From Gammaproteobacteria bacterium UBA6968 (GTDB lineage: Bacteria > Pseudomonadota > Gammaproteobacteria > Pseudomonadales > Azotimanducaceae), in contig DJYW01000093.1 in assembly GCA_002450255.1 (NCBI GenBank), positions 21,702-44,581 on the forward strand: a stretch of DNA of 22,880 bases, in the 5' to 3' direction. The notes beneath the pieces are model-generated. The model had not been told where the DNA came from. It ran no database searches and saw only the letters and a list, made by a program, of their open reading frames with translations. This document shows, one piece after another, positions 7,908 through 15,404 of the stretch; the stretch's first letter is position 1, and every line of letters begins with the position of its first letter. Made by a program: the position numbers and the translations under genes.

Positions 7908-9389
7908 CTAGGAAGAGTGGGCGACTTTAACTACGCCGTCCCAATCAGGGCGCTTGGGATCAAGCGCCCAGACCACGGCAATCATTGCCACACCCGAAAC
8001 CGGGCACCAGTAGAAAAACGCAATATTGTAAGTCGCCAACAGCGCGACGCATGCGGACGCCACAGCAAAACCGAGAAGAATCGTTGGAAAGCGCCCAATG
8101 CCGAATCGGGCCAGAACAATACAGGCAAAAATGCCTCCGTATACATAATTTGGCAGCTTGAAGGTCAGATCAAGCAAACCCTCGCCAGAAAACCGGTTAA
8201 AGAACAAAGCCAAGCCATAAAATAGCAGCGCCCAAAAAGCCATCATGCAACGCGAAGCCGTCAAGTAGTGCGCTTCGCTACGACCGCCAACTAGACGCAC
8301 ATAAATGTGATTAACGCTCAGATCGGCACTTTCTGCCAAGACCGAATCAAGTGTCGAAATAGCTGCGGCAAAGATAGCAGCGACAAACAGACCAGAAAGA
8401 CCAACTGGCACTTCAGTAACAATAAAATAGGGCAAAATCCGATCCGGGGCGCCGCGTAAGTCCTCCAGCACCTGAGCAGGTAGAGGATGATCCAGATAAA
8501 AAGCGGTCAAGGCGACCCCAACAGCTAAGATCAGCAAATGAAAAACGTAAAACATTCCAGCCACGTCAAACGCCAGTTTCGCCTCACGCGCACTACGACA
8601 GGCGCGCACTCGCTGCCAGGTTCCTTGAGTGCTGCCTTGTGCAACACTCAACGCCACAGCCCCGATCACACCGGACCACAACGTGTACTTCTTAGTCGGA
8701 TCTACGGAAAAGTCGAACAATACCAGTTTCGCTCGAGCATCCAGCGTCATTAAGGCATCCCACAGCGGCCGCTCGATGTTCAATAACATCAAGATCAACA
8801 GCAACAATGCGCCGCAGGCGAAAATGACGAAAAGCAGAAAATCGGTCCATATCACGGCTTTGATACCAGCCATCGCACCCCAAAGCAGACTGATGGCAAC
8901 AACAAAAGCCGCGCAATAAGCCAGCCCCCATCCACTCGCCACATCTAATACTAAGCTTGCTGTAAGCAGTTTTACCGAAGCGTTAATGATGTTAAGAATC
9001 AAACCTAACAACATAGACGCCTCTCCGGAGGAGCGATCAATTCGGTGGCCGATATAGGCGTAGCTCGTACTCACCCCGGTACTGGCATAGAACGGGCGCG
9101 CGAGCAAGCGCGCCACGACAAACTTACCTAAGGCAAGACCGAGAATAACCTGCAAATAAGTGAGATTACCGCCAGGCGCGAACACCGCAGCCGGAACCGA
9201 TACGAAGGTGACCGCGCTGACAACCGTCGCGATGATGCTTGCAGCGACCACCCACCACGGTAAATCTTGTCCACCCTGAAAAAAGCCGTTGCGATCCTGA
9301 ATCTGTCCGCTGAGGCGATAGCCGCCATAAGAAATGGCGGCTATTACAAGCAGCACGACAGCCAGATCAATACCGGATAGCGTCTGCAC
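7908..9389 (-). CDS. Sodium:solute symporter (SSS) family transporter
   Basis: A 493-residue inner-membrane protein with about 13 hydrophobic segments, the standard SSS size and topology. Family hallmarks are visible: a first helix with YGGYRLSG, the FFQGGQDLPWWVVAASIIATVVSAVTF segment (residues about 36-62; Ser/Thr-rich helix used for Na+ in the family), SYAYIGHRID, and GLSGLFVAAIFAAAISTLDS followed by SADLSVNHIY. It should import an organic solute with Na+. The substrate (sugar, amino acid, carboxylate or other) cannot be inferred from the sequence. The start is a GTG at 9387-9389 with only a weak upstream GGCTAA. A TATAAT about 50 bases upstream (9441-9446) may be its -10 box. It lies 74 bases downstream of the MDR oxidoreductase on the same strand. 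Confidence 0.9.
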   Translation of the reverse strand: MQTLSGIDLAVVLLVIAAISYGGYRLSGQIQDRNGFFQGGQDLPWWVVAASIIATVVSAVTFVSVPAAVFAPGGNLTYLQVILGLALGKFVVARLLARPFYASTGVSTSYAYIGHRIDRSSGEASMLLGLILNIINASVKLLTASLVLDVASGWGLAYCAAFVVAISLLWGAMAGIKAVIWTDFLLFVIFACGALLLLILMLLNIERPLWDALMTLDARAKLVLFDFSVDPTKKYTLWSGVIGAVALSVAQGSTQGTWQRVRACRSAREAKLAFDVAGMFYVFHLLILAVGVALTAFYLDHPLPAQVLEDLRGAPDRILPYFIVTEVPVGLSGLFVAAIFAAAISTLDSVLAESADLSVNHIYVRLVGGRSEAHYLTASRCMMAFWALLFYGLALFFNRFSGEGLLDLTFKLPNYVYGGIFACIVLARFGIGRFPTILLGFAVASACVALLATYNIAFFYWCPVSGVAMIAVVWALDPKRPDWDGVVKVAHSS

Positions 9390-9440
9390 TAGGCTTAGCC
9401 GGTGACACCGCGGCGGGTAGTCATGCGCCAGTAACGTGAC

Positions 9441-9446
9441 ATTATA
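9441..9446 (-). promoter_or_regulatory. Candidate -10 box upstream of the SSS symporter
   Basis: The minus strand reads TATATATAAT here, containing a consensus TATAAT. It lies in the 74-base gap between the MDR oxidoreductase stop and the symporter GTG, giving a leader of roughly 45 bases. No good TTGACA-like -35 is seen 16-18 bases upstream, so it is a partial match only. Confidence 0.35.
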
Positions 9447-9463
9447 TATACGCTAGGTAACGC

Positions 9464-10477
9464 TTATCCGACCCGCACAATGCGGGTACCGATATTGCCG
9501 CCGGCTAACAAATCGACAAAGGCATTCGGCGCAGCATCAAGGCCCTCTACAGCATCGGTAAGCGCAACCAATTGCCCGGTAGACAACCACTCGTTAATTC
9601 GCGCACGCGCTTCTGCATATCGATCGGCAAAGTCAAACACCAGAAAGCCGCACATATTTATGCGTTTGTTGACCAGCAGTCCTGGAATGCCCTTAGGGCC
9701 AGGCTCAGGCCGTTGGGTATCATACTGAGACACAACGCCACAGCAGGCGATACGGCCACCCACATTCAGGCGAAACAGTGCGGCTCCCAAGATGGGTCCG
9801 CCGGTATTGTCGAAGTAGACATCAATGCCGGCTGGCGATGCTGCCTTCAGCTGATCACGAAAACCAGCATCTTTATAGTTAACGGTTTCATCAAAGCCCA
9901 ACTGATTACGCAAAATTTGCCCTTTGGCATCATCGCCGGTCACGCCAATGACGCGAGCGCCTCCAATTCGGGCCATCTGACCAACCAAGTGGCCGACCGA
10001 GCCGGCGGCAGCAGATACCATCACCGTGTCGCCAGCACGCGGTTGACCGACATCAAACAATCCAAAATAAGCGGTCAGTCCATTGACGCCTAACGGACCC
10101 AGGTAATGTAGCGGATCGTGCCCGGCGTCGATCAGGGTTACCGCGTCAGCAGACTGTACAGAATAGGTTTGCCAGCCGGTCGGAGCGACCACATGACGCC
10201 CCACCGGTATCGATTCAACCTCGCTAGTCACTACCTCACCAACTCCCGTCGCATTCATCACAATACCTGTTTGCGGAGCACCGGCATAACTGGCGCTACC
10301 CTGCAAACCCGCGCGGGTACCAGCGGTAATCGCAAAAGCGGTGGTTTTAACCAGCACCTCGCCCGCACCAGCAGTCGGCAGTGGCGCCTCACTCAAACGA
10401 AAGTTATCTGCCGACAGTTTACCTTCGGGCAGTGAATCGATTAGCACCTGATTGTTTATTGCAGTATCTGCAGCCAT
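9464..10477 (-). CDS. MDR-family NADPH-dependent oxidoreductase (CurA / prostaglandin-reductase-like)
   Basis: A 337-residue zinc-independent medium-chain dehydrogenase/reductase of the CurA (YncB)/leukotriene B4 12-hydroxydehydrogenase branch. These enzymes reduce the C=C bond of alpha,beta-unsaturated ketones or aldehydes with NADPH. Visible motifs: the nucleotide-binding AAAGSVGHLVGQMARIGGARVIG (about residues 155-177, here quoted only as AAAGSVG...GARVIGVTG), GFDETVNYKD, GIDVYFDNTGG, GGRIACCGVVSQYD and the C-terminal NAFVDLLAGGNIGTRIVRV. No catalytic-zinc cysteine cluster is present. The start is an ATG with a strong site, AGGAGGGG, 5 bases upstream. A perfect 7-bp hairpin (ACCCGCA/TGCGGGT, 9471-9487) overlaps its last codons. 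It is divergent from the carboxylesterase, 321 bases apart. Confidence 0.9.
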   Translation of the reverse strand: MAADTAINNQVLIDSLPEGKLSADNFRLSEAPLPTAGAGEVLVKTTAFAITAGTRAGLQGSASYAGAPQTGIVMNATGVGEVVTSEVESIPVGRHVVAPTGWQTYSVQSADAVTLIDAGHDPLHYLGPLGVNGLTAYFGLFDVGQPRAGDTVMVSAAAGSVGHLVGQMARIGGARVIGVTGDDAKGQILRNQLGFDETVNYKDAGFRDQLKAASPAGIDVYFDNTGGPILGAALFRLNVGGRIACCGVVSQYDTQRPEPGPKGIPGLLVNKRINMCGFLVFDFADRYAEARARINEWLSTGQLVALTDAVEGLDAAPNAFVDLLAGGNIGTRIVRVG

Positions 10478-10488
10478 GGGACCCCTCC
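10473..10488 (-). repeat. Start-codon repeat, copy 1
   Basis: 16 bases (GGAGGGGTCCCATGGC on the minus strand) covering the Shine-Dalgarno, the ATG and the first base of codon 2 of the MDR oxidoreductase. It is identical to 16706-16721 at the start of the PhyH gene. Both genes thus share the same translation initiation sequence. Confidence 0.75.
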
Positions 10489-10798
10489 TCTTAAAAGCGT
10501 GGCAACTCGCATTGTGCGGGTTGCGCAGATTACCCTCAAGCGCCGTCGCCTTCTGTCAATCCTCATTTGGCTCCATCTGGGCGCATCAGGTCGGTACCCA
10601 TTTAGAGGGGTACGGCGGCACCAGTCCCAGGCAAATTTTACGGACCGCTTCCAGCGCCGCTTGGCATTGGAAAGCGCAGAACAAGCTACCGACAGTCTAA
10701 ATCCCGCTTGCGATTTATCTCACCATCCGATTTTGCCAAATGGTTTTTTACGGCGTGTTAAGGCACCATCTTGATCGACCACGGTACCTGGGGGATAT
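10478..10798. other. Divergent intergenic region with inverted repeat
   Basis: 321 bases between the MDR oxidoreductase (minus) and the carboxylesterase (plus). It holds a perfect inverted repeat, GTACCC (10594-10599) and GGGTAC (10608-10613) with an 8-base spacer. This is a plausible operator for a dimeric regulator of either gene, though no regulator gene is nearby. Overlapping open frames on the plus strand (for example 10499-10774) have Arg-rich, non-protein-like sequences and are not called. No clear -35/-10 pair was found. Confidence 0.4.
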
Positions 10799-12499
10799 AT
10801 GGGCGTTTTCAAACCAATCACGCTAGCCTTGAGCATTGCTTGGGTTTTAGTCGCTTGTAGTGGCCAATCGACCGAAACGGTCATCACTGCAACCGGACCC
10901 GTGCGCGGCGAAGTAGTCGACGAGGTTGCATTTTTTCTCGGTATTCCCTACGCCGCGCCGCCAGTTGGCGAACTGCGCTGGCGACCTCCGCAGCCGCCAA
11001 CGCAATGGACAGACCCCCTAGAAACCACGGCAACAGGGCCGTCCTGCTGGCAAATTACGGATTCTGGAAACTCCACGTTTTTGGAAATGCTGATGGATGG
11101 CTCCGGCATGTCCAGTTTCGGCAAATGGGTCGTTAAAAACGGCGCTGGGTTGGTAGACACAGAGGTGTCCGAAGATTGCCTTACTCTAAATGTGATGACA
11201 CCGAAGTTGGACCCTGCTGCTAAGCTACCAGTGATGTTGTGGATTCATGGCGGTGGGCACCAATTTGGTTCCGGTGGCGGCCTTTACCAATCTGCTACGT
11301 TACCTACCAAAGGCGTGGTGCTGGTATCCATTAATTATCGCTTAGGTTTGTATGGCTTCCTTGCACACCCTGAACTCGCCGCAGAAGATCCCAACGGGAG
11401 CACCGGGAACTATGGCATGCTCGATCAAATCGCTGCCTTGCATTGGGTTCAAGAAAACATCCGCGCTTTCGGCGGTGATCCAGATAACGTCACCATTTTT
11501 GGCGAGTCTGCCGGCGGACATTCCGTCGGACAACTGATGGCATCACCATTAGCGACAGGGCTCTTTCATAAAGCCATTGCACAAAGTGGTACCGGCTTTC
11601 AGCAATTTCAAAGCACCACTAAAAACCTTGAGCGCTTGAGCGGTTACGACGCCGGACGCTATGCCGCAAAACTCGTTGGGGTCGATGGCGAGAACGAGGT
11701 ACAAGCAATGCGCAGTATGAGTCCGGAGGCCCTGCGCCCTGCCGCCATAGATCCGGAAGTGGTCAGTACGCTGCATCCGCAAATCGATGGCTATGTCCTA
11801 CCGGAAGCCACCGCTCTTAATTTCGCCGCAGGAAAACAAGCCAAAGTGCCGCTAATGATCGGCAGCAACGCTGATGAAGGCTCGGTTTTGTTCTATGTCG
11901 GGCTACCCACCGTGGACGGCGGTGGGCCAACTGCACCGCAAACACTGCAGGAGTGGCAGGCTTATCTGACCGACGCGTTTGGCGATCAGGCTGATCGCAT
12001 CAGTGAATTCTATGCTGTCGACACTGACAACGAAGTCACTAAGGCAGCAGAACGATTAGCCGGCGATTCGTTCTTCGGCCGCCATGCCTACTACATGGCT
12101 GAACGGCACGCGGCGATAGGCCAGCCAGTGTATCTCTACTTGTTCGAACGTCGCTCGCCTGCCCCAGACGAGACGTTGGGTGCCTCTCACGCTATGGAGC
12201 TAAGCCCTTTGTTTGGGAGCTACGTGCCGTTTTGGCCCACCGACGCCCGCGACGACGAGTTGTCCGAAGAAATGCAAACTTATTGGACCGAGTTTGCCAA
12301 AACAGGCAACCCGAATGCAGCTGAATTACCACTCTGGCCAGCATTTCAGAGCGATTCAGGTGGCGAGATCAACATGGCGATGGAAATGGTGCTCGGGCAC
12401 GAGAGATCTTTTGGCAGATCCGTCGCTCGCGCGCAGCGCTACGAAGCCATGCGCGCACAACTTGCAAAGCGCGAAGCAAAAGCACGCTTGGATCCGTAA
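10799..12499 (+). CDS. Type B carboxylesterase, lipoprotein
   Basis: A 566-residue alpha/beta-hydrolase of the type B carboxylesterase (para-nitrobenzyl esterase) family. It hydrolyses carboxylic esters, probably from the periplasmic face of a membrane. The N-terminus is a lipoprotein signal with lipobox LVAC and Cys20. Family motifs: GIPYAAPPVGELRWRPP, EDCLTLNV, the oxyanion loop HGGGHQFGSG, and the nucleophile elbow GESAGG with Ser237. The acid is probably Glu360 (NADEGS) and the base His464 (ASHAMELSPLFG), so the triad is complete. The start ATG follows GGGGGAT. The C-terminal end is Lys/Arg/Ala-rich. Substrate unknown. It is divergent from the MDR oxidoreductase. Confidence 0.93.
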   Translation: MGVFKPITLALSIAWVLVACSGQSTETVITATGPVRGEVVDEVAFFLGIPYAAPPVGELRWRPPQPPTQWTDPLETTATGPSCWQITDSGNSTFLEMLMDGSGMSSFGKWVVKNGAGLVDTEVSEDCLTLNVMTPKLDPAAKLPVMLWIHGGGHQFGSGGGLYQSATLPTKGVVLVSINYRLGLYGFLAHPELAAEDPNGSTGNYGMLDQIAALHWVQENIRAFGGDPDNVTIFGESAGGHSVGQLMASPLATGLFHKAIAQSGTGFQQFQSTTKNLERLSGYDAGRYAAKLVGVDGENEVQAMRSMSPEALRPAAIDPEVVSTLHPQIDGYVLPEATALNFAAGKQAKVPLMIGSNADEGSVLFYVGLPTVDGGGPTAPQTLQEWQAYLTDAFGDQADRISEFYAVDTDNEVTKAAERLAGDSFFGRHAYYMAERHAAIGQPVYLYLFERRSPAPDETLGASHAMELSPLFGSYVPFWPTDARDDELSEEMQTYWTEFAKTGNPNAAELPLWPAFQSDSGGEINMAMEMVLGHERSFGRSVARAQRYEAMRAQLAKREAKARLDP

Positions 12500-12800
12500 C
12501 AAACATCGTCTAGCGGCGCATCATAAAGCGATACGGGAAACTGCATGACTGATAAGTAATCTCTAATGCACATGCAAATCAGCGAAAGCGCTCTGATCTG
12601 TAGAACTTAGCGATGCGGCCAGCAATGCTGGCACCGTCCACTCAGAGGCCGCCGTAAGCCGAATGGCTCTGGTTTGAAACTTGGGCTTTAGCTTTAGGGC
12701 GTTAAAATTAAGGTTAGCGGTAAATCTATTAAGCAGAAACATAAAAGCCGCCTGCATGCTCGCCGCTGCGGCCTAAAATCGAACGAAGCGCGAACAGCTA
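12500..12800. other. Intergenic region, nothing assignable
   Basis: 301 bases between the stops of the convergent esterase and methyltransferase genes. An imperfect hairpin ATCAG...CTGAT with inner AGCG/CGCT (about 12576-12595) is visible, without a T tract. A 64-codon minus-strand frame (12563-12757) starts with ATG but has only a weak GGCGAG upstream and matches nothing I know; it is not called as a gene. Confidence 0.4.
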
Positions 12801-13673
12801 TTAGCCCCGCGCTTGCTTCAATCCTTCAATAAACTCCGGACCAATACCGCAGCAGCCGCCGATAATTGACGCGCCGCGTTGACGCCACTGCTCGGCAAAA
12901 CCAACGAACTCAGCAACGCTCATCTCAATCTTGCCAGAGGTAACGTCGTTATCCAGAGTCCAGCCCGCGGGAATGTGCAATCGATTTGGATAGGCCCCAG
13001 TAGGTTTGTCTGTCAATTCAGACAACGATTCTAAACCTGCGGTTATAGCGGTCGGAGACGTGCAGTTAAAGAGGAAGGCATCAATCTGCAGTGACTCCAA
13101 CGCTGCAACCGCATCAGCCACGGATTCGCCACTACGCAAACCCTGTCCGGGCTCCTCTGCCAAAGTCCAGGCCATCCATATTGGTTTCCGCGGCGCAATC
13201 TGCCTGGCCATAGAGGCTGCGTTCAAAGATTCGCGAATGCTCGACATGGTTTCGCAAATAAACAAATCAACATAAGGCTCTAACGCCGACACCAAATTGG
13301 CATACACCGGTCGAGCTGCCTCATCGGCAGGCACCATGTCAGGCCGATAACTTTCACCCAAAGGCGGTAAGCAACCGGCAACAAGCACCTCTTTGTCAGC
13401 CGCGTCAGCAACTTCTCGTGCCATCTTAGCGGCAAGGACGGTCAGCTCTTCGTATCGATCTGCCAACCGACTTTTACCCAGGTAGCTTGGAATGGTGGAA
13501 TAGGTATTGGTAATGATGATGTCGGCACCAGCTTCAATAAAATCACGATGCACCTTAGTCACTTCATCAGGCGAATCCAACAACGCTTTTGCCGACCACA
13601 TACCGGAGGAGGGCACCACACCACGACGAATCAGCTCGCCACCCAAACCACCATCAAGAATCTGCATTCGCAT
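12801..13673 (-). CDS. Homocysteine S-methyltransferase family protein
   Basis: A 290-residue TIM-barrel protein of the Zn-dependent homocysteine/betaine S-methyltransferase family. Such enzymes move a methyl group from S-methylmethionine, betaine or a corrinoid protein to a thiol. The zinc ligands are all visible: Cys204 in FNCTSP and Cys274-Cys275 in IGGCCGIGPE. The N-terminal LDGGLGGELIRRG and ADIITNTY-like segment (GADIIITNTYS) are also typical. The frame runs on upstream to 13796, but that part is the tail of a DUF3604 pseudogene (see 13698-14886) and not family sequence. The family begins at MRMQILDGG, so the ATG at 13673 (or 13667) is chosen; AAGG lies about 12 bases upstream, a weak site. 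Methyl donor and acceptor unknown. It may be transcribed from a promoter within the pseudogene remains. Confidence 0.88.
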   Translation of the reverse strand: MRMQILDGGLGGELIRRGVVPSSGMWSAKALLDSPDEVTKVHRDFIEAGADIIITNTYSTIPSYLGKSRLADRYEELTVLAAKMAREVADAADKEVLVAGCLPPLGESYRPDMVPADEAARPVYANLVSALEPYVDLFICETMSSIRESLNAASMARQIAPRKPIWMAWTLAEEPGQGLRSGESVADAVAALESLQIDAFLFNCTSPTAITAGLESLSELTDKPTGAYPNRLHIPAGWTLDNDVTSGKIEMSVAEFVGFAEQWRQRGASIIGGCCGIGPEFIEGLKQARG

Positions 13674-13697
13674 TGTGTCCGCTACCTTGTTTTTTTT

Positions 13698-14886
13698 CGT
13701 TATCCAGATCGTCCACGCCCCCTCTTGGAGCGTCGCCGTATGTCCGTTACGTGATGAGGCACTGCACGTACCATATCCAACGTCGACCATGAGCAAGTCA
13801 TTATCAATAACTCACGCGCGGAAGATAGCTGCCTGACCGGGCACATACGTCGAATCTTGCCACGATACTAGCAACGCATTAGCGCCCTTGACTGCGTCGA
13901 CCGACTGGTCGCCAAACCCGTTTCGGCTCCATTATCGGGACAGAGACGCCTTATAACATCAACCTACCAACCGGTTCTACACGCCACATCAAATAACCGC
14001 GCATGAGTCTAACCGTCGTACCGATAACCTTTCACGATCTGAGACCCTTGCAAGAGCGTCGACAAAAGATCACGCAAACATGCATCGCGAACGTCGGTGA
14101 AGCTTTGCCTGCGGGCAAAAACCTTTTTGCACCGCGTTAGGTACCTGAGGCGAGCTGTTGGCTTTCAGTCGATTCGCGGCAGCGCGCATTTTAATTCTCG
14201 GTCGACTTGTTGCAAAGGTTTCTTTGCTTGTTGGAGCAAAATAGTACTTTGCGTGTTACAGCAGAGAAAATGGCTCATGAGCATTTTCTTGAGCCCAAAC
14301 ACCGGTAAATCCAGTTGCACCACAATAGATGCGATAGACGTTACGTTAAATGGGAACAACGCCGTCTGCTTCGGGTGGCACGTTGAGTATCCATGCAGCG
14401 CCATAAATCTTGCGGATTTAACGCCTGCAGTCCACCGAAGATATTCTGAGAAGCGCTAGATCCCTTAAGAATCACGTCGCCGTCATCTGGCGATAACGAC
14501 GTATACTCGAAGCCGACAAAAGTAGTGAGCTACCCCGGCTAGTAATACAGCTGCGCCGCCGCAGTGGTCTTTGAGCAAGCGGTGCGCGTCTCAGTTTGAG
14601 AAGCATACTCAGCAACAAATCCGCGTATATCCAGATGACGGGTGCCACGCGGAACTACTTTCGACGCATCCAGAATTCCCAACGCATTAGCTTGTTCGTG
14701 CAGAGGATGAACAGACTGATTAAAGGCATCCAAAGTGTTTAGATGTTCGGCGTGACATACCAGTTCACCTTTAGCAAACCGGAAGACCGCGTCTGGAGCG
14801 ATCCGGGTTCGAAAAGAAAATGCATCTATGGAGTTGCGAGTGTGAACATGAAGATCACCAAAGTAAGCGTTATGGTCAAGCTTAAA
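13698..14886 (-). pseudogene. Decayed DUF3604 family gene
   Basis: Blocks of a DUF3604 protein occur in the correct order on the minus strand. They are AYFGDLHVHTRNSIDAF (from 14868), RFAKGE (14764-14781), HPLHEQANALGIL, AAAQLYY then TTFVGFEYTS (14497-14526), NPQDLWRCMDTQRA, and, after a frame change, ALFPFNV. After another change come GFTGVWAQEN (14283-14312) and KETFATSRPRIKMR (14184-14225), then GANALLVSWQD (13854-13886), SWSTLDMVR (13766-13792) and TATLQEGAWTIWIT (13698-13739). Family members carry FGDLHVHT, RFAKGE, TTFIGYEYTS, LTAVWAEEN, KETYATSGPRI, RWSTYDAVR and ATIQERAWTSPIWYTP in that order (from memory). Stops lie at 14539-14541, 14530-14532 and 14256-14258. The VTDH metal-site segment and about 200 residues after the PHN block are missing. 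An intact gene is about 1.9 kb; 1.19 kb remains. No start codon is left. The family is PHP-like and its substrate is unknown. Confidence 0.88.
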
Positions 14887-15225
14887 TTAAGTGCTTAGCG
14901 GGCCTCGCTAAAAAGCGGGTGATTGTCCGGTAAAAAGCTTGCAAAGTGAGCCCAGCAAGCCAGCCTACTTGCAATCGAGTATTTCTAGATAGGCCTCGCA
15001 TCAATCGCGAATTGAGTAATCGTAAAACCGATTGTCTTCCTAATCTATGTATGAGCGCGCGATCAAATCGGCTGCTGCCGCATCAGGCTTAGATATACCG
15101 TTATCACGCGCTGCCGTATTTCCAAAAGCACTCTACCGCAAAACGCCCGACACGCTCTCGGTGGCGCGCCAAATGTAATTTGTCAATGGCGCCGCGCCTA
15201 CAACCCCGCCCTCAACCCCTTAAAG
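14887..15225. other. Gene-poor stretch upstream of the Lin0512 gene
   Basis: About 340 bases with no gene I can identify. A 43-codon plus-strand frame (15047-15178, beginning MYERAIKSAAAASGLDIPL) has protein-like composition but no ribosome site. The opposite strand in the same place also reads plausibly (ARDNGISKPDAAAADL) with several stops over the longer span. Either could be eroded coding sequence; I cannot assign a family. The missing N-terminus of the DUF3604 relic would also fall here but is not recognisable. Confidence 0.35.
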
Positions 15226-15297
15226 AAACTCGTTAAAAGAGACTAAGTAAAAGGAACGCAGTAGAAAAGACGCAATAGAAAAGGCCTAATAGCTAAG
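15226..15297 (+). repeat. Degenerate 14-16 bp tandem repeats ending in AAAAG
   Basis: Five consecutive A-rich units, each ending in AAG: 15225/6-15239, 15240-15253 (AGACTAAGTAAAAG), 15254-15269 (GAACGCAGTAGAAAAG), 15270-15283 (ACGCAATAGAAAAG) and 15284-15297 (GCCTAATAGCTAAG). Units three and four differ least. They lie 108-180 bases before the Lin0512-family start, in its leader or promoter region. A short imperfect hairpin (AAGG..CCG/CGG..CCTT, about 15295-15317) follows directly. Confidence 0.6.
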
Positions 15298-15384
15298 GCT
15301 CCGTCGCAACGGCCTTATCGAGGAGGCTGCGATCTAAACAAGCGGCGCGACCCTGAAGGAGTGAACCGACAAACCTAAACCGAA

Positions 15385-15398
15385 AAGGAGCAAAGGAG
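15385..15398 (+). promoter_or_regulatory. Duplicated Shine-Dalgarno of the Lin0512-family gene
   Basis: AAGGAG occurs twice, 8 bases apart, at 15385-15390 and 15393-15398, as a small tandem duplication of AAAGGAGC. The second copy is 6 bases from the ATG at 15405 and is the functional one by spacing; it fixes the start codon. Confidence 0.75.
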
Positions 15399-15404
15399 CA
15401 AAGA

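Noticed and set aside
9474..10521. Inverted 14-base match CGCATTGTGCGGGT at the end of the MDR gene and in its upstream region, as possible element ends
   Set aside because: A match of 14 bases is expected about once or twice by chance in a window of this size, there are no flanking duplications, and the copy at the gene end encodes the conserved RIVRV residues.
10499..10774. 91-codon plus-strand ORF upstream of the esterase
   Set aside because: Arg-rich, no domain, GTG start without ribosome site, and it fills the divergent control region.
12563..12757. 64-codon minus-strand ORF after the methyltransferase gene
   Set aside because: Weak ribosome site, no recognisable domain, composition not clearly coding; kept only as a remark under the intergenic region.
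14097..14459. 120-codon plus-strand ORF and 79-codon minus ORF (14165-14404)
   Set aside because: Both are fragments or shadows of the decayed DUF3604 gene; the minus one is only a piece of one of its frames, and neither has a ribosome site or family similarity as a whole.
14539..14733. 64-codon minus-strand ORF as an independent small gene
   Set aside because: It is the middle of the first DUF3604 relic frame, which continues upstream to 14886 without stop and downstream beyond two TAG codons.
14800..14815. GGGTTCGA resembling a tRNA T-loop
   Set aside because: No matching T-stem, acceptor stem or anticodon arm can be formed around it, and it falls within the relic frame encoding SFRTRIAPD.
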